Below, one piece after another: positions 7,727 through 15,568 of a stretch of DNA of 35,410 bases; positions within the stretch are counted from its first letter, which is position 1, and each line of letters opens with the position of its first letter. A program made the position numbers and the translations under genes. This DNA comes from CAZHFW01 sp964531675. Its GTDB lineage: Bacteria; Planctomycetota; Phycisphaerae; Phycisphaerales; UBA1924. The stretch is from positions 1-35,410 of the forward strand of contig CAZHFW010000040.1 in NCBI GenBank assembly GCA_964531675.1. The letters run 5' to 3'. The notes below the pieces were generated by a model. The model ran no database searches. It had not been told where the DNA came from and saw only the letters and a list, made by a program, of their open reading frames with translations.

Positions 7727-9034
7727 TCACCCCACGTCGCGGGTCTGGAACAGGATCACCGCCAGCGAGAGGATCCCGCCGATCTGCGTCACGGTGTAGA
7801 CCGCGAGCATCCCCAGATAGGTCGGCGGAATGCGCTGATTTTGACTGATCGCGTCCAAGAGCCAGAAGTGGTGCAGGTTGGGGAACGCCGCCCACATGCT
7901 CAGGGCCACCGGATTGGTTTTGGTCGGCTTCAGGAAGATGACGTCGCCCGCCTCCGGAGCCCGAACAACCATGCCAGGGGCTTCCCCTTGGTTCTTGATG
8001 ATATAGCTCGTGGGGTTGGTGACCTGGGCGACCGCCACAACCGGGGAGGTGGAGGCGGGGACCATCAGGTCGAAGCCGTTGGGGTTGGGCCCGTAGAAGA
8101 AGGCGGTCCCGGCGGGCATGGGGGAGAGCGGCGTGGTCTCGAGGGTGACCTGGTACATCTCGCCCGGGTTCTGGAAGGTGGTCTTGGCGGGGTCAACCGC
8201 GCTGACTTCCTTGATGCGGGCGTTGAGCTGGTTCACGAAGGCGTGCCGGCCGAGCAGGTGGTTGGTCAGCAGCGAGGCCACGAAGACGCCCAGGCAGATG
8301 ACCATGGTCATGACCTGGCCCAGGCGGGTGGAGGCTGCGGTCGCGACCGCGGTGAGGACGAGGGTGGCCATGATCAGCGCGGCACAGCCGAGCATGATCT
8401 GAGGCTTCATGTCCTTGACGATCGGCTGGGGGTGCCAGTCTTTCCCGATGAGCAGGACCAGGACGTACGCCACGATCATGGCGGGGGCCAGCAGGATGAC
8501 GCCGGTCTGCGGGAAGCTCCAGCCGTAGTAGAAGTTGCACCACGCGGCCAGGGCCAGGGCCAGGAAGCCCAGGCCCAGCCCGAAGGTCAGGACCGGTCCA
8601 TCGAGGGTGTCGGCGGCGGTGGTCATCACGCCGTGACGGATGGAGAGGAGCAGGAAGCAGAGCATGGTGACCGCGGCGATGAGGATCGCGGCGGCGACGC
8701 CCAGGTACTTTCCCAGGACCAGGACGGGCCTTCCGACGGGCTTGCTGACCACGGTGAGGACGGTCTTGTTCTCGATCTCGCGGCTGAAGACCGCGGTGGC
8801 GACGAAGGCCGCCATCAGGGTGGCGAACAGGAAGATCGTCGACAAACCAATGTCCAGCAAGAGTTTGTTGTCGCCCGACACTTCCGCCGAGCTGTCGTAG
8901 GACATCGTGAACCCGGTGCTCCAGGTGGTCAGGATCTGGAGCAGGGCGTTGATCAGGATGAGCAGCAGGAAGATGGGCTGGCGCAAGCTCTCAACGAGCG
9001 TGTTGCGGGCGATGGTGAGCAGCTGGAGCAGCAT
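7727..9034 (-). CDS. ABC-2-type transporter permease (smaller subunit)
   Basis: 435-residue integral membrane protein with about six membrane segments (approximately 18-38, 60-82, 112-132, 148-196 as one or two, 212-232, 240-258) and a long extracytoplasmic loop at 260-400 before a last segment at 405-430. The stretch IARNTLVESLRQPIFLLLI at the N-terminus and SREIENKTVLTVVSKPVGR...YLGV at 84-113 are typical of NosY/ABC-2 permeases; the latter includes the helix expected to touch the ATPase. No ATPase gene lies next to it on its own strand. The only one nearby is in the divergent operon (14300-15568), whose own permease shares these motifs, so the two permeases may pair on one ATPase (inference). 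A good promoter lies at 9185-9213. The start lacks a clear Shine-Dalgarno. Confidence 0.88.
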   Translation of the reverse strand: MLLQLLTIARNTLVESLRQPIFLLLILINALLQILTTWSTGFTMSYDSSAEVSGDNKLLLDIGLSTIFLFATLMAAFVATAVFSREIENKTVLTVVSKPVGRPVLVLGKYLGVAAAILIAAVTMLCFLLLSIRHGVMTTAADTLDGPVLTFGLGLGFLALALAAWCNFYYGWSFPQTGVILLAPAMIVAYVLVLLIGKDWHPQPIVKDMKPQIMLGCAALIMATLVLTAVATAASTRLGQVMTMVICLGVFVASLLTNHLLGRHAFVNQLNARIKEVSAVDPAKTTFQNPGEMYQVTLETTPLSPMPAGTAFFYGPNPNGFDLMVPASTSPVVAVAQVTNPTSYIIKNQGEAPGMVVRAPEAGDVIFLKPTKTNPVALSMWAAFPNLHHFWLLDAISQNQRIPPTYLGMLAVYTVTQIGGILSLAVILFQTRDVG

Positions 9035-9595
9035 GGGTGGGCTGGGGAGCGGAGGTCCTGACTGTGGGCCCCTGGTGGGCCTGCGAGCACCGCGGAAAGG
9101 GGAGTTCCAGAACGGAATCCCGACAGGGCGGGCGGGGTGATGGTCCCGCGGGAGAAATTCAACCAGCTGGTACGGACCGGGCAGAACATAGGTTCACGGC
9201 CAGCGTAGTTCAAACTGCGCCGAGCGCGGCGTTCGTCATACGCTCGGTGCGCCGGACGTGCGCCTGGTGGAAACCGGTACGGACCCGTGCCAGAATAGAC
9301 GCCTTCCGGACGGATCGGGAAGGGTCGCCTGGTGTCCCGCGATGGGCGGCCTGGCGACAGAGAGAGAACCGGGGCGGCTGCGGCGTCGAACGCTGCTGTC
9401 TCCGGCGCTGACCCGATCGGTTCGGAGACGGGCGGGCGTTCTGCCCGGCCCGGGCGGAAAGCGTTGCAGTGGTTTGAGGAGTGAGAGCGGCCGGGCGGGA
9501 TGGAATCCTGTTCCGGGCGGTGGTGTGTGTCTCAGGATCCAACCACCTGCGACGGGCTTGGCCCAGAGCGGGTGCAGAGCGGGGCGACGCGGCTG
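9035..9595. other. Divergent regulatory interval between the permease and the SPFH operon
   Basis: 561 bases without a convincing gene. It contains a good minus-strand promoter (9185-9213) for the permease. I could not find an equally good plus-strand promoter for the SPFH operon, whose first start codon (9596) also lacks a clear ribosome-binding site. The two units may be controlled by shared sites here. Confidence 0.5.
9185..9213 (-). promoter_or_regulatory. Sigma-70-like promoter of the ABC-2 permease gene
   Basis: On the minus strand TTGAAC (-35) and TATGTT (-10) are separated by exactly 17 bases, one of the best consensus matches in the window. Predicted transcription start near 9178, giving a leader of about 145 nt. 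Confidence 0.6.
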
Positions 9596-11701
9596 ATGAA
9601 AGTCGATTTTCACACATACAAGCGGGCGGTCGGGGTCAGCATCGCAGGCCTGGTCCTGCAGGTGGTCCTGGGCGCGATCCTGCTCATCTACGGCTTCCTC
9701 GGGCGTGATCCCACGGCCCAGATCGCAGCGGTCTACTCGGGCTTTGGCGTGCTCATGTGGCTCGCCCTGGCCATCGTCTTCGACCAGCAGAAGCGCGAGC
9801 GCATCGAGGCGATCGAGGCCGAAGCGCTGGCCCAGCAGGCGGGCAACAGCGTCTTCCAGGGCGAGGCGGCCGAGTTCCGCGTCGCGGCCCGCAGGCTCGC
9901 GGGTCTGCTCAAGTGGTTCGTCCCGATCTGGAGCCTGGTGCTCGGGCTCGGTCTGGGCGGCCTGGGCGTGGTCCTGTTCCTGAAGGCGCGGGGCGCGACC
10001 GCTCCTGATCCCAACACCGGCAAGCTCGTGCTCCCGCCTCTGACGGGTTGGGCGCTGGGCGTTGGCCTTTCGGTCGCGGTGATCGGCTTCGTGTTTGCAC
10101 GCTATTCGTCGGGGATGGCCAAGCAGAAGGTCTGGGCGAATCTGCGTGCCGGCGCCGCGGCGGCGGTGGGCACCTCGCTCCTGGCGCTGCTGATGGCGGT
10201 GGGGCAGTTCGTGAATCTCGCGGGTCAGCCCGCGGTGCTGCTGTACGCCCCGATGATCGCGGCGGGCTTCCTGGTGTTCCTGGGCGCCGAGATCATCCTG
10301 AACTTCCTGCTGGATCTGTACCGCCCCCGCAAGGCGGGCGAGGTGCAGGCGCCGGCGTTCGAGTCGCGACTGCTCGGGTTCGTCGCGGCCCCGGACCGGA
10401 TCGCCAAGAGCGTTTCGGACGCGATCAACTACCAGCTCGGCTTCGACGTTTCGGGGAGCTGGTTCTATCGACTGCTCTCGACTTGGGTGTTGCCCATCGT
10501 CTTTGGCGGCCTGATGGTGTTCTGGCTCCTGACCTCGATCGTGGTCGTGCGGCCTCACCAGCGGGCGCTGGTGCTGCACTGGGGTTCGATCTCGCGCGAG
10601 TTCGAGCCCGGGATCCACATGAAGCTGCCCTGGCCGATCGAGGTCTTGCAGATCCCCGAGTACTTCACGACCGACGCCAAGGGCAAGATCGTCTCGACGT
10701 CGCGCACGACGACCGGCATCCGGACCATCGACCTGGGCACGCCTCAGTCGGCGGCGGCGGGGCCGATCCTGTGGACCAATCAGCACGCGGCCGACGAGGT
10801 GTACCAGATCGTGCAGCCTTCCCGCGACGAGGGGAGCAAGCAGCTCGCGGGCGTGAAGGACCTGGCGCTGGTGGCGCTGGAACTGCCTTTGTCGTACATC
10901 ATCACGGACGTGAAGCTCTTCGAGGAGCTCGGTCCGCCCGAGATGCGTGACGACATGCTCCGCGGCGTGGCGCGTCGCGAGGTCGTGCGCGAGATGGCGC
11001 ACGTGACGGTGGACGACATCCTGGGCGAAGGCCGTCTCAAGCTCGCCGAGCGGCTGCAGACGGTGATCCAGGCGGCGTTCGACAAGCTCAACAACGGCGC
11101 GGACGGCAAGGCCCGCGGCGCCGGGATTCAGATCATCTCGTTCGGCATCGCGGGCGTGCACCCGCCGACCGACGTGGCGCCGAACTTCGAGGGCGTCGTG
11201 CAGGCCCAGAGCTATCGCGAGGCCAAGATCGAGGACGCCCGCAAGGACTCGATCAAGACGCTGACCACGGTGGTGGGAAGCGTGGACCTGGCCGACAAGA
11301 TCGTGGCCGAGCTCGACGCGCTGGAGAAGCAGCGCGAGGGCAAGGCTGCTGCGGCGGCGATCTCCGAGCAGGAGTTCAAGGTACAAAAGCTCCTTGAGCA
11401 GGCCGGCGGAAGCTCCGCCAAGGCCATCGCGCAGGCCAGCGCCGACCGCTGGACCCGGCACATGAGCGAGCGCGGCCGGGCGGCCCGCTACCAGGGCCAG
11501 CTGGCCTCGTTCAACGCCTCGCCTCTGATCTACAAGTCGTCGTTGTACTTCGAAGCGCTGGCTTCGGTGCTCAAGGAATCGCGTCTGTTCATCACCGACG
11601 AGAGCGTGAAGGACCTGCGCATCCAGTGGCAGGGCCTGGACAAGGAAGCGGTGGGGACCACGTTCAACCCCGAAGAGCTCGAAGAAGCCGGCAAGAAGTA
11701 A
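9596..11701 (+). CDS. hflK: HflK-like SPFH protein with a multi-spanning N-terminal membrane domain
   Basis: 701 residues. The first 320 contain about seven hydrophobic segments (near 12-34, 47-62, 108-130, 151-170, 188-208, 213-240 and 297-316), far more than the single anchor of ordinary HflK. From about 316 the SPFH domain begins (VVRPHQRALVLHWGSI, then FEPGIHMKLPWPIEV). Residues 510-550, GIQIISFGIAGVHPPTDVAP and following, match the HflK core, and a long Ala/Glu/Lys-rich helical region follows to the C-terminus. HflK/HflC form large rings that control the FtsH protease in other bacteria; here the context is an ABC exporter rather than hflX or ftsH. ATG 9596 is chosen because the membrane domain begins there; upstream codons are not plausible and no strong Shine-Dalgarno is seen. 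First gene of the operon, 70 bases before hflC. The symbol is by similarity only. Confidence 0.85.
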   Translation: MKVDFHTYKRAVGVSIAGLVLQVVLGAILLIYGFLGRDPTAQIAAVYSGFGVLMWLALAIVFDQQKRERIEAIEAEALAQQAGNSVFQGEAAEFRVAARRLAGLLKWFVPIWSLVLGLGLGGLGVVLFLKARGATAPDPNTGKLVLPPLTGWALGVGLSVAVIGFVFARYSSGMAKQKVWANLRAGAAAAVGTSLLALLMAVGQFVNLAGQPAVLLYAPMIAAGFLVFLGAEIILNFLLDLYRPRKAGEVQAPAFESRLLGFVAAPDRIAKSVSDAINYQLGFDVSGSWFYRLLSTWVLPIVFGGLMVFWLLTSIVVVRPHQRALVLHWGSISREFEPGIHMKLPWPIEVLQIPEYFTTDAKGKIVSTSRTTTGIRTIDLGTPQSAAAGPILWTNQHAADEVYQIVQPSRDEGSKQLAGVKDLALVALELPLSYIITDVKLFEELGPPEMRDDMLRGVARREVVREMAHVTVDDILGEGRLKLAERLQTVIQAAFDKLNNGADGKARGAGIQIISFGIAGVHPPTDVAPNFEGVVQAQSYREAKIEDARKDSIKTLTTVVGSVDLADKIVAELDALEKQREGKAAAAAISEQEFKVQKLLEQAGGSSAKAIAQASADRWTRHMSERGRAARYQGQLASFNASPLIYKSSLYFEALASVLKESRLFITDESVKDLRIQWQGLDKEAVGTTFNPEELEEAGKK

Positions 11702-11771
11702 CACGGCGGGAAGTCTGATCCAGAATCACCCGGGCCCGCCCCAGGCGGGACCGATCAAGCGGAGAACTGCA

Positions 11772-12788
11772 GTGCCGAGGATTGTCACCTTTGTCATCGT
11801 GGGCGTGTTCGTCCTGATCCTGGCGGCGTTCATGTGCACCTTCACGGTCCGGTTCACCGAGACCGCGGTGCTCACGACGTTCGGGAAGGCGGGCACGGAC
11901 GCGATCAAGAGCGCTCCGGGCCTCTACTTCAAGGTTCCCTACCCGATCCAGAACTATGTGAAGTACGACACGCGCGTGCGGTTCCTGCAGGCGCGTTCGG
12001 AAACCCAGCAGACCGCGGACAACCGCCAGATCATCATCGAGTCGTTCGCGACCTGGCGCGTCTCGGACCCCCTCAAGTTCTTCCAGCGCTTCTCCAACGC
12101 GGGCGACCGCGCGGTGGATCACTACCGCAAGGCCGAGGACATCATCCGCGGCAACCTCCGCTCCGCGCTGGGCGCGACGAGCCGGTTCCGCATGGACGAG
12201 CTCTTCAACGCCGACTCCAAGGCGGGCAAGCTCGGCGAGCTCGAGGACGCGGTCAAGACGGTGCTCACGAGCAAGGACTCCAGCGGCGTCTCGATCGGCG
12301 ACTACGGGATCTCGATCGTGGACGTGGGCGTGAGCCGGATCCTGCTGCCCGAGGCGACCACGCAGGCGGTCAACGCCCGCATGGCGGCCAACCGCGATCG
12401 TCTGGCCCAGGAGCTGACCAGCCAGGGCGAGAGCGTGGCGTCGGCGATCCGCGCCAAGGCCGAGGCGGATGCGCAGCGCATCACGGCGTTCGCCGAGCGC
12501 CGCGCCCAGGAGATCCGCACGCGGGGCGATCTGGAGGCGGCCGAGTTCCTCAAGCAGATGGACTCCAACCCCGAGCTTGCGGTGTACCTGAACAACATCA
12601 ACTTCATGAAGGACGCGCTGTCCAAGCGGGCCACGCTCGTGCTGCCCACCGGGTTCCCGGGGATGGGCCTGTTCAAGCCTGACGCGCTGGACAACCTCAA
12701 GGCGGGCCAGGTTCCGAAGGTCAACGCGCCCGAGAGCTGGCGCAGCAGCGGCGCCCAGAACGGCGCCCAGAATGGGGGCGCTCGATGA
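11772..12788 (+). CDS. hflC: HflC-like SPFH membrane protein
   Basis: 338 residues. One N-terminal anchor (about 5-24), then an SPFH domain. The central stretch YGISIVDVGVSRILLPEATT (178-197), the Ala/Glu-rich helix AEADAQRITAFAERRAQEIR (230-249) and GDLEAAEFLKQMDSNPELAVY (about 252-272) follow the HflC pattern closely. Expected to form hetero-oligomeric rings at the membrane with one or both HflK-like neighbours. GTG start at 11772 with GGAG eight bases upstream. The last residues come from a 12-base direct repeat (GGCGCCCAGAA twice, 12750-12772), encoding GAQNGAQN. Its stop overlaps the next start (ATGA at 12785-12788), so translation of the two is probably coupled. Confidence 0.9.
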   Translation: MPRIVTFVIVGVFVLILAAFMCTFTVRFTETAVLTTFGKAGTDAIKSAPGLYFKVPYPIQNYVKYDTRVRFLQARSETQQTADNRQIIIESFATWRVSDPLKFFQRFSNAGDRAVDHYRKAEDIIRGNLRSALGATSRFRMDELFNADSKAGKLGELEDAVKTVLTSKDSSGVSIGDYGISIVDVGVSRILLPEATTQAVNARMAANRDRLAQELTSQGESVASAIRAKAEADAQRITAFAERRAQEIRTRGDLEAAEFLKQMDSNPELAVYLNNINFMKDALSKRATLVLPTGFPGMGLFKPDALDNLKAGQVPKVNAPESWRSSGAQNGAQNGGAR

Positions 12789-14242
12789 TGCGTGACGCCC
12801 ACCAGAGCCTCAAGCTCGACGCGGACGCGCCGGGCGGCGGCGGGCTTCCCGAGGGGCTTCCGAGCCCGACTCCGGGCGCCCCGGAGACCCGCTCGGGTCG
12901 CCAGGCTTCCATGAGCCTGCGCCAGACCGGCGAGGTCCACACGCACGAGGCGGATCTGCTCGATCCCGCCAACCAGTCGCTCGCCGACGCCTTGCGCATC
13001 ACCTTCCGCCTGCTCCAGCTGGCGATGGTGGTGCTCATCGGGCTCTTTGCGCTCAGCGGATTCCAGAGCGTGAAGGAGAACGAGAGCGGCATCCGGCTGC
13101 TCTTCGGTCGCGTCGATCGCGACAACCTGCCGCCGGGCTTCCAGTTCAGCGCGCCGTTCCCGGTGGGCGAACTGGTGAAGGTCGATCAGGGCAGCAAGGA
13201 GATGCGGATCGACCAGGACTTCTGGTTCTTCCAGAAGGAAGAGGACCGCGACAAGCCCCTGGACCGGGCCCCGATGAATCAGAAGCTCAACCCGGCCAAC
13301 GACGGGTCGATGATCACCGCGGACGGGAACCTGGCGCACGCGCGCTGGCAGGTGCGCTACCGCCGGACCAATGCGGCCAAGTTCTCGCAGAACCTCCTGA
13401 CCGAGGACGAAGAGAACATCGTGAAGGCGGCGGTGAAGCGGGGCGTGGTGCAGGCGGTGGCCCGCACGCGCATCGATGATCTGCTCAAGCAGACGCACGC
13501 CGACGAGAGCTCGGTCTCGACCGCGGCCCGCGAGATCGCCCAGCGCATGCTCGACCGCATGGACTCGGGGATCACCATCGAGCAGCTCCGCATGACCGAT
13601 CCCACGCCGCCGATCTTCGTGCGCGGCAGCTTCATCAAGGTGCAGACCGAGGCGCAGAATGCGGGCAAGAACCGCGAGGACGCCGAGTCGGCGGCGCGGC
13701 AGACGCTCAACAAGGCGGCGGGCGACGCGGTCGTGGTGCTGCTCGAGAAGATCAGCGCCTACGAGCTTGCGGTGGAGAAGAAGGACGACAAGGGCGCCGC
13801 GACGCTCCTGGCGCAGATCGACGCGATCCTGGAAGGCCGCAACGCCGACGGGACGCTCCCCGAGGTGCAGGCCTCGGGCGAGGTCGCGACGATCCTGGCG
13901 GAGGCGAGGCAGTACCGCTCCGAGATCGTGGCGCAGCGTCAGCGCAACCTGGAGACGTTCCGGGCCAAGCTCGAGCAGTTCCAGTCCAACCCGCTGGTCA
14001 TGGTGCACCGCGAGTGGGAGGAAGCGCTCAAGTCGTTCCTGACCAAGCCCTCCACGCAGCTTGCGATGATCCCGCCCGGGACGTCGACGGTTGAGCTGGT
14101 GATGAACCCGGATCCGGACATCATCAAGGAGATGCAGCGCGAGTGGAACCGTCGCGAGGCGGTGGACGCCCGCAAGCGCCGCATGAAGGAACAGCAGGAC
14201 GAGCAGTACAAGGTCAAGACGGGGCTCCAGTCGCGCGAGTAA
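12785..14242 (+). CDS. Second HflK-like SPFH membrane protein
   Basis: 485 residues. About 70 residues of Gly/Pro-rich, probably disordered N-terminus precede a single membrane anchor (74-92, LQLAMVVLIGLFALSGF). The SPFH domain follows: VKENESGIRLLFGRVDRDNL, PPGFQFSAPFPVGELVKVD, and GITIEQLRMTDPTPPIFVRG (262-281), equivalent to the HflK/HflC core motif. The long helical C-terminal part (285-485) is rich in charged residues and Gln. A polar insertion at 135-180 (KEEDRDKPLDRAPMNQ and following) interrupts the first half. It makes the third SPFH gene in a row and overlaps hflC by four bases. I leave the symbol blank because two HflK-like proteins are present and I cannot say which is the orthologue. 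Confidence 0.85.
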   Translation: MMRDAHQSLKLDADAPGGGGLPEGLPSPTPGAPETRSGRQASMSLRQTGEVHTHEADLLDPANQSLADALRITFRLLQLAMVVLIGLFALSGFQSVKENESGIRLLFGRVDRDNLPPGFQFSAPFPVGELVKVDQGSKEMRIDQDFWFFQKEEDRDKPLDRAPMNQKLNPANDGSMITADGNLAHARWQVRYRRTNAAKFSQNLLTEDEENIVKAAVKRGVVQAVARTRIDDLLKQTHADESSVSTAAREIAQRMLDRMDSGITIEQLRMTDPTPPIFVRGSFIKVQTEAQNAGKNREDAESAARQTLNKAAGDAVVVLLEKISAYELAVEKKDDKGAATLLAQIDAILEGRNADGTLPEVQASGEVATILAEARQYRSEIVAQRQRNLETFRAKLEQFQSNPLVMVHREWEEALKSFLTKPSTQLAMIPPGTSTVELVMNPDPDIIKEMQREWNRREAVDARKRRMKEQQDEQYKVKTGLQSRE

Positions 14243-14299
14243 CGCCCGGACGGATCGTGTGACGGCCCGCTTTGCGGCGCGGCCGGTGAAGGGACGCCG

Positions 14300-15568
14300 A
14301 TGATCAGCGCAGAGGCCAGTTCGTCGATGGCGACGCCGCAGCAGGGGGCGATGCCCGTGGTTGCGGTGCAGAGCCTCTCCAAGATCTTCAAGGACTTCTG
14401 GATGCGTGACCGCGCCCGCGCGGTCGACGGCGTCAGCTTCGAGATCAGGCCCGGCGAGATCTTCGGCCTGCTCGGACCCAACGGCTCGGGCAAGTCCACG
14501 ACCATCAAGATCCTGCTCGGCCTGCTCAAGCCCTCCTCCGGACGCGTCGCGGTCTTCGGAAAGCTCCCGACCGACGTCTCGATCAAGAAGCGCATCGGCT
14601 ATCTGCCCGAGGAGTCGTACCTCTACCAGTTCCTCAACGCGCGCGAGACGCTCCAGTACTACGGCAGGCTCTTTGGCATCACCGGTGAAGTCCTCGAACG
14701 CCGCACCGACGAGCTGCTCGACATGATCGGCCTCACGGGCGCGCAGTTCCGCCCGGTGCGCGAGTACTCCAAGGGCATGCAGCGTCGTATCGGCATCGCG
14801 CAGGCGCTGATCAACGACCCCGACTTCCTCATCCTCGACGAGCCCACGACGGGCCTGGACCCGATCGGCAACCGGCAGGTCAAGGACCTGATCCTGGAGC
14901 TCGGCCGGCGCGGCAAGACCATTCTGCTCTCGAGCCACCTGCTCAGCGACGTCGAAGACGTCGTGGACCGCATGGTGATCCTCTACGGCGGAAAGATCCA
15001 GGCCGAGGGGACCTGCGAGTCTCTGCTGGAGAGCCAGAGCAAGACCTCCATCGAGACCGACACGCTCGACGACGCGACGATCGCGGAGATCGATCGGATC
15101 GTGAGGCAGCGTTCGGGCGGCGCCAAGAGCGTCACGCGCGTCACGCGCCCCAGGCAGAAGCTCGAAGACCTGTTCATGGACATCGTCGAGCGGGCCCGCG
15201 AGTCGCAGACCACCAGCGGCGCGACCTCGGGCGGCGCGACCGCCGCGTTCCTTCGGGCCGAGTCCGGGGATGCGCTCATCGACAAGCTGGTTCAGGGCGA
15301 GCCCGAGCCGGCGGCGGGCGCAGCGACGCCGCAGGCCAAGCCCGCAGCGGCGTCGTCCACGGACGCGTCGGGCGCGGATCTGTCGGTCATCGGTTCGCTC
15401 CTGCAAGGCAAGGGCGACAAGCCCGGGCCGGCGCCCATGGCACCGCCGCCTCCCCCCAAGGCTGCGGAGCCTCCGCCGCCGACGGAGCAGGTGGACCTTT
15501 CGGTGATCGACTCGCTCATGGGCGAACAGAAGCCCGATCAGGGCAAGGGGCCGGAGCGTAAGCCGTGA
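14300..15568 (+). CDS. ABC-2-type transporter ATP-binding protein with a disordered C-terminal tail
   Basis: 422 residues; the nucleotide-binding domain is about 20-300 and the rest is a low-complexity tail. Walker A GPNGSGKST (59-67), Q-loop region IGYLPEES (99-106, with Pro-Glu where Gln is usual, as in many ABC-2 members), signature YSKGMQRR (156-163), Walker B FLILDEP (176-182) and switch His213 (SSHLL) are all present, so it should hydrolyse ATP. The tail (300-422) is Ala/Pro/Gly-rich with runs of five and four prolines and three related short motifs (see findings). AGGG about 8 bases before ATG supports the start. Its stop overlaps the permease start (GTGA), strongly suggesting a stoichiometric complex. 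Likely also serves the divergent permease at 7727-9034 (inference). Confidence 0.93.
   Translation: MISAEASSSMATPQQGAMPVVAVQSLSKIFKDFWMRDRARAVDGVSFEIRPGEIFGLLGPNGSGKSTTIKILLGLLKPSSGRVAVFGKLPTDVSIKKRIGYLPEESYLYQFLNARETLQYYGRLFGITGEVLERRTDELLDMIGLTGAQFRPVREYSKGMQRRIGIAQALINDPDFLILDEPTTGLDPIGNRQVKDLILELGRRGKTILLSSHLLSDVEDVVDRMVILYGGKIQAEGTCESLLESQSKTSIETDTLDDATIAEIDRIVRQRSGGAKSVTRVTRPRQKLEDLFMDIVERARESQTTSGATSGGATAAFLRAESGDALIDKLVQGEPEPAAGAATPQAKPAAASSTDASGADLSVIGSLLQGKGDKPGPAPMAPPPPPKAAEPPPPTEQVDLSVIDSLMGEQKPDQGKGPERKP

Noticed and set aside
12302..15406. A minus-strand open frame of about 1030 codons across the SPFH and ATPase genes
   Set aside because: Same shadow effect; the plus-strand proteins carry full Walker and SPFH motifs, and the antisense product is low-complexity.
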